Of a stretch of DNA of 64,000 nucleotides, positions 18,530-27,851 are shown piece after piece; positions within the stretch are counted from its first letter, which is position 1, and each line of letters starts with the position of its first letter. The stretch covers positions 1 to 64,000 of the forward strand of contig JAQBPO010000082.1 in assembly GCA_028287465.1 (NCBI GenBank), read 5' to 3'. The translations under genes were made by a program, and so were the position numbers. The notes under the pieces were generated by a model, which searched no databases, had not been told where the DNA came from, and was given only the letters and a program-made list of their open reading frames with translations. Source of the stretch: Fibrobacterota bacterium. Lineage in GTDB: Bacteria; Fibrobacterota; Fibrobacteria; UBA11236.

Positions 18530-19957
18530 ATGAAAATCCCTTCCCGCCTCATCCCCCTCGTCGAAGACGGCATCATCGACGAAGTACTCGGACAGGTGCG
18601 GAGCGGCAAGGAAGCGGACGTATTCATCGTGCGGGTGGGGGAGGAGATCCGCTGCGCCAAGGTCTATAAGGAAGCGAACAACCGCAGCTTCCGCCAGGCG
18701 GTCCAGTACCAGGAGGGCCGCAAGGTCCAGAACAGCCGCAGCGCCCGCGCCATGTCCAAGCGCACGAACTACGGCCAGAAGGAAGCCGAGACTTCCTGGA
18801 TCAATGCCGAGGTGGAAGCCCTGAACAAATTGAGCGCCGCGGGGATCCGTGTCCCCATGCCCTTCGGATTCTTCGACGGCGTGCTCATCATGGAACTGAT
18901 CGTCGACGAGGACGGCCAGCCCGCGCCGCGGCTCAACGATATCTCGCTCTCGCCGGAGACGGCCCTGCTCTACCACGAGGAATTGATCTCCCAGATCGTG
19001 CGCATGCTCTGCCTGGGGATCATCCACGGGGATCTTTCGGAATTCAACGTCCTGGTCGACGCCGAAGGCCCCGTCATCATCGATCTCCCGCAAGCGGTCA
19101 ACGCGGCCGGCAACAACAGCGCCGGCATGATGTTCGCGCGCGACGTCAACAATATGGCGGGCTATTTCGGGCGCTTCGAACCCGGCATCCTGGGGCTGAA
19201 ATACGCGAAGGAGATCTGGGCGCTCTACGAGACGGGCAAGTTGACGCCGCATGCGGAACTCACGGGCCAATTCCAGGAACCCACCCGATCCGCCGATGTC
19301 GGCGGCGTGCTCAACGCCATCGGGGACGCCCGCAAGGAGCATGAGGATCGCGTTTTGAAGAAGGCCCTCCGGGAGGAGGAACGCAAATCGAAGAAGGTTC
19401 CCGAGGACGATCGGATGTCCGGGAAAATCCTGGACGAGGACCATGCCGCCGAGACCGGCCGGGGTGGAAATCGCGGTCATGGTGGACATGGCGGTCATAG
19501 CGGACATCGCGGGCCGGGCGATCACGGGGGACATCGCGGGCCGGGGCGGGGTCAAGGTCAAGGTCAAGGTACAGGGAACGATCGCGGACCGGGCCGGACC
19601 CAGGGCGGAGATCATGCCCATCGCGGACCCGGTGGGCAAGGCGGTCAACCGGGCCACCGGGGACCGGGCGGGAACCAGAACGCGAACAAGGGCCCTGGGG
19701 GCCAGGGCGGGGATCGCAGCCAACGCGGACCCGGCTCTCCGAACCGGCAACATGGAAACGACGCCAGGCGCCCACCCGAGGGAAAGCATTCTTCCGGGGC
19801 GGGGCCAGGCGGCAACCGCGAGCCGGGCGGAAGACAGGATGGCAATCGCGGGCCGGGTCCTGGACAAAATGGCAATCGGGGGGAATCCGCACCGCCCATG
19901 CCCAAGCGCGACTTCGGGCGCATGCCCAAAGGGCCCAGGAAACCTCCGGCGCATTAA
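18530..19957 (+). CDS. RIO1-like protein kinase with long Gly/His/Arg-rich tail
   Basis: The first ~285 residues are a RIO-type atypical kinase: a glycine-poor ATP loop (GQVRSGKEADVFIV), Lys in CAKVYKE, the catalytic loop HGDLSEFNVL and metal-binding IIDLPQAV. This is the usual bacterial RIO1 size. From about residue 305 to 475 the protein is low-complexity, built from Gly, His, Arg, Gln, Asn and Pro, with repeated RGPG, HGG and GGQGG units, and ends in a basic PKRDFGRMPKGPRK segment. It resembles RGG-type RNA-binding disordered regions of eukaryotes. RIO kinases act in ribosome maturation in eukaryotes and archaea; bacterial roles are little known. AGGA lies 5 bases before the ATG. The tail is open in the kinase frame throughout, so it is translated unless the sequence has an error. 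Confidence 0.9.
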   Translation: MKIPSRLIPLVEDGIIDEVLGQVRSGKEADVFIVRVGEEIRCAKVYKEANNRSFRQAVQYQEGRKVQNSRSARAMSKRTNYGQKEAETSWINAEVEALNKLSAAGIRVPMPFGFFDGVLIMELIVDEDGQPAPRLNDISLSPETALLYHEELISQIVRMLCLGIIHGDLSEFNVLVDAEGPVIIDLPQAVNAAGNNSAGMMFARDVNNMAGYFGRFEPGILGLKYAKEIWALYETGKLTPHAELTGQFQEPTRSADVGGVLNAIGDARKEHEDRVLKKALREEERKSKKVPEDDRMSGKILDEDHAAETGRGGNRGHGGHGGHSGHRGPGDHGGHRGPGRGQGQGQGTGNDRGPGRTQGGDHAHRGPGGQGGQPGHRGPGGNQNANKGPGGQGGDRSQRGPGSPNRQHGNDARRPPEGKHSSGAGPGGNREPGGRQDGNRGPGPGQNGNRGESAPPMPKRDFGRMPKGPRKPPAH

Positions 19958-20004
19958 TCTACCGCCCCCTGCCCTAAAGAATTAATTTTTCCGCTTCAAA
20001 AGGC

Positions 20005-20029
20005 CGCGGGAATCCGATCGATTCCCGCG
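20005..20029 (+). repeat. 10-bp inverted repeat between RIO kinase and DUF3332 genes
   Basis: CGCGGGAATC (20005-20014) pairs exactly with GATTCCCGCG (20020-20029) around a 5-base loop. No T-run follows on the plus strand. It may be a rho-independent-like end without a U-tract, an mRNA-stabilising hairpin, or an operator for the next gene, which starts 41 bases later. Confidence 0.45.
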
Positions 20030-20069
20030 CGTTACGATTGCACCTACCACCCCCATCCAGGAAAAGACG

Positions 20070-20594
20070 ATGAAAAATTCCAGCCGGATCCTTGCCACCC
20101 TAGTGGGCGCCGCCATGCTCTTGCAAGTGCAAGGGTGCTACGGCAATTTCTCCTTGACCCGCAAGGTCTACAATTGGAACGGCACCCTGGGTGACAAGTG
20201 GATCAATTCCGTGGTGATGTTCGCTCTCGCCATCGTCCCGGTTTACGGAGCCTGCGGATTCCTCGACTGGGTCATCTTCAACCCGATCCAGTTCTGGACG
20301 GGAAAGAATCCCGTGACCCTCAATGCCGGGGAAAAGGATATCCAGATGGTGCAATGGAAAGGCGGGGAGTATCGCCTGACGGCCACCACCAACCGCCTGG
20401 ACGTGCAGCAAATCATCGACGGGAAGCCCGGAGCGCCCGTCAGCCTCGTCTACGATATCCGCACCCAGTCCTGGTCGGCGGGCAACGCCAAGGAACAGCA
20501 CCGGATCATAGAAATGGTGAGCGAGGACGGCCGGGTCGCCGACCTGGTCTACCCCGACGGGCACAAGCAACGGGTGGAACTCGCGCAAGAGTGA
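20070..20594 (+). CDS. DUF3332-family lipoprotein
   Basis: This 174-residue protein begins with a lipoprotein-type signal (TLVGAAMLLQVQGCYG, Cys23) followed by the family hallmark GNFSLTRKVYNWNGTLGDKW. A hydrophobic segment (VVMFALAIVPVYGACGFLDWVIFN) follows, then a soluble beta-rich domain. This layout fits DUF3332, a family of unknown function widespread in Gram-negative bacteria. AGGAAA lies 6 bases before ATG 20070. A strong hairpin follows the stop, so it is probably monocistronic. Confidence 0.85.
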   Translation: MKNSSRILATLVGAAMLLQVQGCYGNFSLTRKVYNWNGTLGDKWINSVVMFALAIVPVYGACGFLDWVIFNPIQFWTGKNPVTLNAGEKDIQMVQWKGGEYRLTATTNRLDVQQIIDGKPGAPVSLVYDIRTQSWSAGNAKEQHRIIEMVSEDGRVADLVYPDGHKQRVELAQE

Positions 20595-20601
20595 GGCATG
20601 A

Positions 20602-20634
20602 GCCCGGCCCCGTGATGCGGCCGGGCCATCTTTT
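20602..20634 (+). terminator. Probable intrinsic terminator after DUF3332 gene
   Basis: GCCCGGCC (20602-20609) pairs with GGCCGGGC (20619-20626), an 8-bp G+C stem with a 9-base loop, followed by CATCTTTTCC. It lies 8 bases after the DUF3332 stop and before the converging 1470-residue gene. Confidence 0.7.
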
Positions 20635-20656
20635 CCGTCGCCGGATCGGCCTTGGC

Positions 20657-23600
20657 TCAGGGAAGCGCGCTGGCCTTGAGGATGCGGTGCCCGGACCAAG
20701 TCCGTCCGGACCCTGTCCGTCCGGACCCTGTCCCGCCTGAACCGTTCCGGCCCTCGGCGGTAACCTCGATCAGATAGACCCCGGGCGCGACCGCACCGTT
20801 CTTTCCCATCAATTCCCCGGCCTTCCAGGTATGGGTCCCGGCCCCGGAAACCCCTTCTACCATGCGGCCCAGGCATCTGCCGTCCGACGTCCAAATCCGC
20901 ACTTCCAGGCGCGCCGCTTCGGGCAGGATGACCGAAAGGACGAAGGATCCCGCGGCCGCCCGTAAGGCGCACCGGAAGGGCCCCGCGGATTCCACTCCCC
21001 GGATCAAATCGCCCACCCCCGAAAGGGCCTCCGTCGTTCCGGCATAGACGAGCAGGGTATCCCCCTCCGTAACCGGCAGGCTACCGCCTTCCTCCAGGCG
21101 GTATTTGAGGCGCCGGGCCGGGGAGACGGCCCAGGCTTGCCAGCCCTCCGGGAGGGATGCGTTCCTTACCGTCAAGCGGTCTATCTCCTGCCGGCCGTTC
21201 GCGACCAGGGTCCAGGCCATGGCGGCGCCTTTTTCCATCGGCACGAAATCGCCGACCAGGGCATGGCCGTCGCGGTCAATCCGGATTCCGCCTTCCATCC
21301 GTTGCGGCGGGGACATTTCGTCTTCCCGGCCCACGCCTTCGCGGGCGATTGCGTCCGCCCCGATCTTGAGGGGAATCCCGTGCCCCGGATCGAGGGTGAT
21401 TTCCATCCATCCCCCCGAGGCCGCCTTGGGTGCGGAAACCCCGTTCTCGGGAAAGGCGCGTCCCGATCCGGGACCGATGCGCAACACCGTGTCCGTGCCG
21501 GAATAGTGGACGTAGTACCCTTCCCAGGGCCTCAGGGTATCGAGCACGGCGTACGCCTTGCCATCGAAGCCGATGAGGGTCTGAAAGGAGGAGCTCCGAT
21601 AGGCATCTCCGTCGCTGCGGGAAATGGGCCATGCCAACGGACGGAAGCCCGGGCAGGTCACCATGTTCCACCCGTGGATGAGATGGATCGGGAACAGGCC
21701 GTCCGTATCGGAGGAAAAGGTCCTGGAGGCGGGAAAGGCCAAGTTGGGCGTGGCCGCCTTGGAGGCGAGCCAGAAACCTTTTCCCATGGGCAGCGCATCG
21801 TCGTCCTCGATGAAGGCGTACCCGGCCTCCGTGCCTGGTCCGGTCTTCCACAAAGCGCCGATGAGGCCGTTCGTTCCGCTGCCCTCCGCCAGGCTGCTCA
21901 AGGTGATCGGGTCCTGGGTATTGATCGGCATGCCGACCAGCTTCCATTCGAGGCCGGAAGGAATGGCGATGGGGGATTGGAAGGCCGGGAGATCGCGGCC
22001 CAAGGTCAGGGCCGTGGCCGCCCCGGGGGGGTAGGAAACGATCTGGGCATGGTCCGTGGCCAGGAAGCGGATCTCGGCGGGGGATTGGCGATCGGTCCCG
22101 AACGGGAAGGAAAAGCCCACCGTGTCGCCCGCGGTGGCCGCCCACCAGCCCAGGCTGTCATGAACGCCGTTCCAGATGTGGAACATCACTTGGGGATTCG
22201 CGACATTGTCCTCGATCGCGTAGGTGACATGGGCCGAATCCCCGCCGAACAGGGACTTGCCCGCCAGGCTCACCTTAGGGGCCAGGGTATCGCGGGCCCA
22301 GAAATAGTCGCCCGCCATGGGGATCATCAGCTTCTGCCCGGACCGGGGCATCCACAGGATGGCGCCGTTCTCCTCCAGGCGGTAGAGGGATAGCGAGGCC
22401 ATGTCGAGGCTGGAGGAAAGCATCAGGCCCGGGAAGACCGAACGGGTATCTGTCGCGGCGATCCGGAATCGGGACCCTACCTTGTCGAACCCCGCCGGAG
22501 GCGGGTTCCAGGCCGGCCCGGCGGAAACCACCACGGGGGCCTGGGCGTCCTGGGCCGGATAGTCGATCCAATGTCCCGCGTCCAGGTTCACCGTGCCCCC
22601 GGCCTTCAAGGTGTCCCCGGAAGCGACCGGATTGATCACGAGGGTGTACGCGGTCGAAAGGATATCGCTTCCGATCCCGTCCGCGTAGGCCCTGGCGTTG
22701 AGGACGGAGGTTTTCCGGATCAGGATGGGCGGACCGTACAAGGCGGTCGTGGACTTCGCCGGATCCGGTTCGCTTCCGTCCAGGGTATAATAGATGGCGG
22801 CCCCGGCGGTAGCGCTCGTCAGCCGGACGCTCTGGGGGTCATTGTACGGCCCTCCGGGCGGGTCCGCGGTGGGCGCGGCCACGGTAGGCTCCACCAGCTT
22901 CTGGCTCGTGACCGGCCCCAAGGCCACGGCTTTGGAGCCTTCCTTCTGCGTTTCGTGCGCGAGCTTGATCCAATCCGCCGAGCGCGCCACTCCCGACAAT
23001 TGCACCGCATCGATGTCGCCGGTGAATCCGTACTGAAAGGTCCCGTCGCTCCAGTGGGCGCATCCGATCGCGAAACCCGAATCGGAGACGGCGTAATTGT
23101 CCGCGGTCATCGAGCCCAGCGAGACCCCGTTTTCGTAGAGCGACATGGAATTCCCGGTATAGGTCAGGGCGAGATGATGCCATTTTCCGTCGTTGATCGC
23201 CGCATTGTAGGTGACGCCCAGATCCCCGCCGGCCCGCAACCCGCTCCAAAAGGCGGCCTTGCCCGAAAGGGAGACCAATCCGAAATCGCCGCTGGAAGCT
23301 CCCGGGGACTCCATGCCGAACAGGGTGGGGTAGAAGATGTAGGTGGGACCCGTACCGCCGCCGCTACCGATCTCCCTTGCCCACATCGAGATCGTGAAGG
23401 CCGTGCGGCCCTTGGTCAGGGATGCCGGTATGCCCACATGGTCGGACCCCCCCGCGAAACGGAACGCGCCGCCGATGATGCCGGCCACGTCCCGCGTGGC
23501 CCCGGCCACGGATCCGGTCCCCGACCCGGATATCGCGTCGACCGCATCACCGTCCTTTTCGTCGAAATGCCAGACGCCGGCGAAACCGTCCTGGGGACGG

Positions 23601-25069
23601 AAGACGGACCCTCTCGCGGCCCCGGCGGGAGCCAGGCCATTGCCCCAATACATGGTTACGAAGTCCGCCGCGGTGTTGCTCTTTACGAGAGGGACCCGCA
23701 CCCAGATTTCCGCCTCGGACAGGACGGGATCCCAACGTTCGATCTCGAAGGGGAGATGCGTCCCATCCTTGTCCGCGAAGCGGATATCCTTGCCGCCGGC
23801 CATGAACTGGGTGAAGTCCAAGGTGCCCTTGACGAAGCGCAGGAGCATGGGGAAACCCGCCACCGGGCCGGATATCACGGCTCCCGTGGAGGTGGTGTTG
23901 AACGTGACGGTCCGCTTGAAATTCCATCGGGAATAATCCTCCGGTTCCGCGGGAATGGAATCCTGCAGGAACTCGAAGGAAAGGACGCGGGAGCCCGGCT
24001 TCTGGGTTTCATAGGAAAGCTTGATCCAATCGGGAGTGCGGCTCACCAGGGAGATTTCGGGCTCGTCGATTTTCCCATGGAAATAGCCGTCCGCATGCCA
24101 ATTGGAGTGGCCCAGGTAATTTCTGGTGCGTACTACGTTCGGCAGAAAGTATCCGTTCTTGGCCGACAAACCCTTTGCGCCGTTCTTGTAGATTGCGACT
24201 TCCTGTCCGGAGTACGTCACCGCGACATGCATCCAGGCGTTCGCCTCGATGCTCCCGGGCAATACCTGTATGCTGTTCCCTGCGGTCCCGGCCATGGTGA
24301 CGAAGGATAACCCATTGGAGCTGTCCTGCCGGGACAGTACGATGTTATCAATCCCTTCTCCGTTTCCCAGATCGAAAATCCGTTCCCATAGTCCCAGGCC
24401 GGATGAGAACACCCACCCCGAATAGGTGAATCCCTTGGACATATCCCCAAATCCTTTTCCCAGATCCAGGTAGGCCCCGGCCGGCGCCCCGTTCAGGCTG
24501 TCGGCGTAGCCGATGACGCCGGACGTGCGCTCATTCCCGGTAAAGTTGACGGGCGTGGCATGGTTGCCCGTGCCGACGGAGTTGGCGCGCGCCTGGACGC
24601 CGCCCTCGCCGAGATGCCAGGCTCCCGCGAAGCCGTTTTCCGCGGGAAAGACCTTGGATCCGTCCGAGGCCATGATGGCGGCGGGGTTTCCCCAATAACA
24701 CTTGATGAAGTCCTTGTCGCTGGCCCCGTCGATTTGGGGAACCTTCACCCAGAATTCCGCCTTCATGCCGGCCTTGTCCCAGCGTTCGACCTGATGGTTC
24801 AACGGGGTCCCGTCCGCGTCCACGAAGCGCACGTCCGCCCCATCGGCCCTGGCCTCCTCGAAGATCCGCGACGGACCCGCCAGGCGCACCAGCACCGGGA
24901 AATCCTTGACGGGAGCGGTGATGCCGGCCCCGGCGGGGGTGGTATTGAACAGGATGACGGCAGAATGCGGCCAGGCGGACAGATCTTCGGCGCGACCGGT
25001 TCCGCGGAAAAGGAGAATTACCAGGAACGCCGCGAGGAACGGTCCGGAGTTACGGAGCAGTTGTTTCAT
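20657..25069 (-). CDS. Large secreted DUF2341/LamG surface protein with C-terminal sorting module
   Basis: This 1470-residue exported protein has a signal peptide (MKQLLRNSGPFLAAFLVILLF...GRA). The N-terminal ~700 residues are two copies of a DUF2341 module (DFPVLVRL...VERWDKA; GFPMLLRF...IERWDPV) followed by a LamG/concanavalin-type module (GAWHLGEGGVQ; GVWHFDEKDGD), both ending in the same WIKLSYETQKPGS / WIKLAHETQKEGS motif. A chitobiase-C-terminal-like module follows (about 735-800; IYYTLDGSEPDP). The next ~550 residues are beta-rich and not recognised. The last ~100 residues are FlgD/T9SS-like (LEVRIWTSDGRCLG, GVYLIEVTA), with a TGSGR repeat inserted before the final strand. The architecture suggests glycan binding or adhesion at the cell surface; no catalytic domain is recognised. 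Confidence 0.85.
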   Translation of the reverse strand: MKQLLRNSGPFLAAFLVILLFRGTGRAEDLSAWPHSAVILFNTTPAGAGITAPVKDFPVLVRLAGPSRIFEEARADGADVRFVDADGTPLNHQVERWDKAGMKAEFWVKVPQIDGASDKDFIKCYWGNPAAIMASDGSKVFPAENGFAGAWHLGEGGVQARANSVGTGNHATPVNFTGNERTSGVIGYADSLNGAPAGAYLDLGKGFGDMSKGFTYSGWVFSSGLGLWERIFDLGNGEGIDNIVLSRQDSSNGLSFVTMAGTAGNSIQVLPGSIEANAWMHVAVTYSGQEVAIYKNGAKGLSAKNGYFLPNVVRTRNYLGHSNWHADGYFHGKIDEPEISLVSRTPDWIKLSYETQKPGSRVLSFEFLQDSIPAEPEDYSRWNFKRTVTFNTTSTGAVISGPVAGFPMLLRFVKGTLDFTQFMAGGKDIRFADKDGTHLPFEIERWDPVLSEAEIWVRVPLVKSNTAADFVTMYWGNGLAPAGAARGSVFRPQDGFAGVWHFDEKDGDAVDAISGSGTGSVAGATRDVAGIIGGAFRFAGGSDHVGIPASLTKGRTAFTISMWAREIGSGGGTGPTYIFYPTLFGMESPGASSGDFGLVSLSGKAAFWSGLRAGGDLGVTYNAAINDGKWHHLALTYTGNSMSLYENGVSLGSMTADNYAVSDSGFAIGCAHWSDGTFQYGFTGDIDAVQLSGVARSADWIKLAHETQKEGSKAVALGPVTSQKLVEPTVAAPTADPPGGPYNDPQSVRLTSATAGAAIYYTLDGSEPDPAKSTTALYGPPILIRKTSVLNARAYADGIGSDILSTAYTLVINPVASGDTLKAGGTVNLDAGHWIDYPAQDAQAPVVVSAGPAWNPPPAGFDKVGSRFRIAATDTRSVFPGLMLSSSLDMASLSLYRLEENGAILWMPRSGQKLMIPMAGDYFWARDTLAPKVSLAGKSLFGGDSAHVTYAIEDNVANPQVMFHIWNGVHDSLGWWAATAGDTVGFSFPFGTDRQSPAEIRFLATDHAQIVSYPPGAATALTLGRDLPAFQSPIAIPSGLEWKLVGMPINTQDPITLSSLAEGSGTNGLIGALWKTGPGTEAGYAFIEDDDALPMGKGFWLASKAATPNLAFPASRTFSSDTDGLFPIHLIHGWNMVTCPGFRPLAWPISRSDGDAYRSSSFQTLIGFDGKAYAVLDTLRPWEGYYVHYSGTDTVLRIGPGSGRAFPENGVSAPKAASGGWMEITLDPGHGIPLKIGADAIAREGVGREDEMSPPQRMEGGIRIDRDGHALVGDFVPMEKGAAMAWTLVANGRQEIDRLTVRNASLPEGWQAWAVSPARRLKYRLEEGGSLPVTEGDTLLVYAGTTEALSGVGDLIRGVESAGPFRCALRAAAGSFVLSVILPEAARLEVRIWTSDGRCLGRMVEGVSGAGTHTWKAGELMGKNGAVAPGVYLIEVTAEGRNGSGGTGSGRTGSGRTWSGHRILKASALP
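20701..20730 (-). repeat. 15-bp tandem repeat (two exact copies) coding TGSGR units
   Basis: TCCGTCCGGACCCTG is present exactly twice in a row, with a degenerate third copy at 20686-20700. It is in frame within the C-terminal module of the 1470-residue protein and encodes TGSGR TGSGR TWSGH. Such 15-bp units can change copy number by slippage without breaking the frame. Confidence 0.75.
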
Positions 25070-25259
25070 TACCGAGCAATTTTAGGGGGTGGGGCGTCCA
25101 ACCGGAGGGTTAAATCGGGGACCATTCGCGCTTAAATTCCACAGGTGTGAATAGGACCGGTCAGCCGGTCGAACGGGCATGAAAAATCCCTGGATTCCCA
25201 AACTTCCTAAGGGCAAGAGGAGGTTTTATTTCCGGGGCTTTTCCGCTTCCGCCTCCGGA

Positions 25260-27158
25260 CTATTGATCCAGGGCTTTCACCTCGGCCTCGGCCATCACCC
25301 CGCGCATGCCTTCCCGCAAGGCGGTATTGTCCCAGGCCGCGTCCACCTCGGACTGGGTGATCCCGCCCTCCTTGAACAGGTTCTCCCCTTCGCGGATCTT
25401 GCCGCGCATCTGCTCCATGAAGGTCTTGCGGTCGCCCCAATGCTTGGCCATGTCGCGGAAGGCCGCTTCGTTGTAGGTCCGGAAGGCCTGCACCACGCGA
25501 TGGGCATGGTGGCCGCGCACCCCGACCAGGCGCAAGGCCTGGAAGGCCATGTCCAGGGAGGTCCCCATGGTCTCGCGGAAGACGTATTGGAATCCCAGGT
25601 TGACCAGGCCGTAGCCGTCGTTGCGGTCGCTCGCCCGGCAGAGGATCTCCAGGTGGGGGAAATGCTTGCGCACCGTCTCCGCGATCTCGATGGTCTTGAC
25701 GGGATCGTCGATGGCCAGGATGAACACCTTGGCCTTGGCCGCGCCGGCCGCGTGCAGCAGGTCCAGGCGCGAGGCGTCCCCGTAATAGGCGCGGAGCCCG
25801 AGCTTGCGCACCACGTCCACCACCTCCGAATCATGGTCCAGGACCGTGGTGCGGACCTTGTTGATTTCCAGGAGCCGTCCGATCATGTTCCCCATGCGGC
25901 CGAAGCCGGCGATGATGACGGGAGCGTCTTCGGATTCGATCGTGTCCATCTCCCTTTTGGGCGCGGCCCTGGTGAAGCGGGGCAGGATGGTTTTCTCCAG
26001 CAGGATCAACAGGGGAGGCGTCGCCACCATGGACAGGGCCACCGCCGCAACCAACAGTCGCACTCCGTCCCCCTGCAGCACGTGGAACTGTTCCGTAAGA
26101 CCGAGGAGAACGAAGGCGAACTCGCCCACCTGGCACAGGGAAAGGGCCAACAGCACGCCTTGCGCCTTTTCCAGGCGGAAGATCATGCCCAGCCCGTAGA
26201 GGACTCCGGCCTTGACCGCCATGATGGCGGCCACCAGGCCCAGGACCAACCCGGCATGGGAGGCGATATACGGCAGGTCCACGCCCGCCCCCACGGTGAT
26301 GAAGAACAGGCCCAGCAAAAGACCCTTGAACGGCTCGATATCGCCTTCCAGCTCATGCCGGTATTCGCTGTCCGCGAGCATCACGCCCGCCAGGAAAGCG
26401 CCCAGGGCCGGGCTCATGCCCACCTTTTCCATCAGCAAGGTGATGCCGACCACCAGGAACAGGGCGAAGGCGGTGAAGACCTCGCGGAGGCGGGATCCGG
26501 CGATGAACCGGAATACGGGGCGGGCCAGGAACCGGCCGCCCGCGATCACGCCCACCACGGCGGCAAGCACCGATAGGGCCTGCAGGCCGGGGGACAAGGA
26601 CGCGACCCCGTCATGGACCGGCTTGGCGGAGCCTGCGGCGTCCGGGGAGGCGAGCAGGGGAAGCAGGGCCAGGATGGGGATGACGGCGATGTCCTGGAAC
26701 AGGAGCACGGAGAACCCGCTCTGGCCCCCGGCGGTCTTGTCCAGCCGTTTCTCCTGCAGGCTTTGCAGGACGATGGCGGTGGAGGACATGGCCAGGGTCA
26801 GCCCGATGGCGATGGCGGCCCGCCAGGGCAGTCCCAGGGCCGCGGCCCCGGCGGCGATGACGGCGGCGGTCAAGGTAACCTGCAGGGTACCCAGGCCGAT
26901 GATGGGGACGCGGAGCTTCCAGAGCACCTTGGGCTGCAGTTCCAGGCCGATCAGGAACAGCATCATGATGACGCCGAATTCGGCGAAATGCGAGACGTCC
27001 TCGCCCTTGCCGGCCCAGCCCAGGAGGTGCGGGCCGATCAGGACGCCGGCCAACAGGTAGCCGAGCACGGAGCCGAAGCCGGCCCGTTTGGAGATGGGCA
27101 CGGCCACCACGGCGGCCGCCAGGTAGATGAAGGTCTGGAACAGGGGAGAGGTGTTCAT
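25260..27158 (-). CDS. KefB/KefC-like CPA2 cation/proton antiporter
   Basis: This 632-residue protein has an N-terminal Na+/H+-exchanger domain of about 12-13 helices (GYLLAGVLIGPHLLG, FGVIMMLFLIGLEL, FLAGVMLADSEY) and a C-terminal RCK/TrkA-N domain beginning at PVIIAGFGRMGNMIG with the Rossmann GxGxxG. The tail has the KefC-like VRGHHAHRVVQAFRTYNE segment. KefB/KefC export K+ in exchange for H+ and are gated by glutathione adducts in E. coli, where electrophile stress opens them. Whether glutathione is the signal here is unknown. The ATG overlaps the stop of the KefF/G-like gene (ATGA), matching the known pairing. The frame is open further upstream but the MNTSPLFQTF start at 27158 is clear. 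Confidence 0.93.
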   Translation of the reverse strand: MNTSPLFQTFIYLAAAVVAVPISKRAGFGSVLGYLLAGVLIGPHLLGWAGKGEDVSHFAEFGVIMMLFLIGLELQPKVLWKLRVPIIGLGTLQVTLTAAVIAAGAAALGLPWRAAIAIGLTLAMSSTAIVLQSLQEKRLDKTAGGQSGFSVLLFQDIAVIPILALLPLLASPDAAGSAKPVHDGVASLSPGLQALSVLAAVVGVIAGGRFLARPVFRFIAGSRLREVFTAFALFLVVGITLLMEKVGMSPALGAFLAGVMLADSEYRHELEGDIEPFKGLLLGLFFITVGAGVDLPYIASHAGLVLGLVAAIMAVKAGVLYGLGMIFRLEKAQGVLLALSLCQVGEFAFVLLGLTEQFHVLQGDGVRLLVAAVALSMVATPPLLILLEKTILPRFTRAAPKREMDTIESEDAPVIIAGFGRMGNMIGRLLEINKVRTTVLDHDSEVVDVVRKLGLRAYYGDASRLDLLHAAGAAKAKVFILAIDDPVKTIEIAETVRKHFPHLEILCRASDRNDGYGLVNLGFQYVFRETMGTSLDMAFQALRLVGVRGHHAHRVVQAFRTYNEAAFRDMAKHWGDRKTFMEQMRGKIREGENLFKEGGITQSEVDAAWDNTALREGMRGVMAEAEVKALDQ

Positions 27159-27778
27159 CGGGTAGCCGCCTTGAAGTCCAGGGTCCTGGCCGGGAGCAGG
27201 TCGTTGATGCGCTCGGCCTTCCGGGCGGCCTCCAGATCGAGGGTCCCGTCGCGCAAGGCCTCGATCGTCCGCACGAATTCGTCGGCGAAGGGCGCGCACT
27301 GGGCCTCGGTGACGATGAACAGGCTGCGGTGGATGACGAACGGGGCCAGGTAAATCATATTGCAAAGGTTGGCGGTCTGGTCGAACGGCGTTAGGAACTG
27401 CCGGATGGTGAACCGGTTGTGGCCCTCGGCCCGGTAGGCCTCCTTGGGCCCGCCCGTGGTGATGGCGTTCATCAGGTACTTGCCCTTGAAGGCCACGCCG
27501 CCCTTGCCGTAGGCATACCCGTATTCGAGGACCAGGTCCTGCCATTCCTTCAGGATGGACGGCGAGCTGTACCAGTAGAAGGGATGCTGGAAGATGACGA
27601 TGTCGTGCTCCTCCACCAGGCGCTGCTCCCGTTTCACGTCGATGAGGAGCTGGGGATAGGCCTCGTACAGGTCATGGAAGGTGACGCCGGGCAGGTTCCG
27701 GACCGCGCGCATGAGCTGCACGTTGACTTGGGACTTCTCCAGGGCGGGATGGGCGAACAGGATCAGGACTTTGTTCAT
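27155..27778 (-). CDS. KefF/KefG-like NAD(P)H oxidoreductase subunit
   Basis: This 207-residue flavodoxin-fold protein of the MdaB/KefF quinone reductase family begins KVLILFAHPALEKSQVN, has IVIFQHPFYWYSSPSILKEW (read in parts) for flavin binding, and TTGGPKEAY typical of KefG/F. In E. coli such ancillary subunits are needed for full activity of the paired Kef antiporter and some reduce quinones. It is slightly longer than KefG (about 184 residues), mainly at the C-terminus. It overlaps the antiporter gene by 4 bases and follows the PAS-AraC gene by 73 bases on the same strand. Confidence 0.92.
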   Translation of the reverse strand: MNKVLILFAHPALEKSQVNVQLMRAVRNLPGVTFHDLYEAYPQLLIDVKREQRLVEEHDIVIFQHPFYWYSSPSILKEWQDLVLEYGYAYGKGGVAFKGKYLMNAITTGGPKEAYRAEGHNRFTIRQFLTPFDQTANLCNMIYLAPFVIHRSLFIVTEAQCAPFADEFVRTIEALRDGTLDLEAARKAERINDLLPARTLDFKAATR

Positions 27779-27851
27779 GGGCCTCGCATCGCGCGGGCCG
27801 CGCCGGTATCGCGCGCGTCCCGGGCATGGCCCAAATATAGGATCTGTCCCT

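Noticed and set aside
19440-19957. Frameshifted extension of the RIO kinase
   Set aside because: The tail stays in the kinase frame for about 170 codons with consistent codon use and ends in a distinct basic motif, so it is treated as real.
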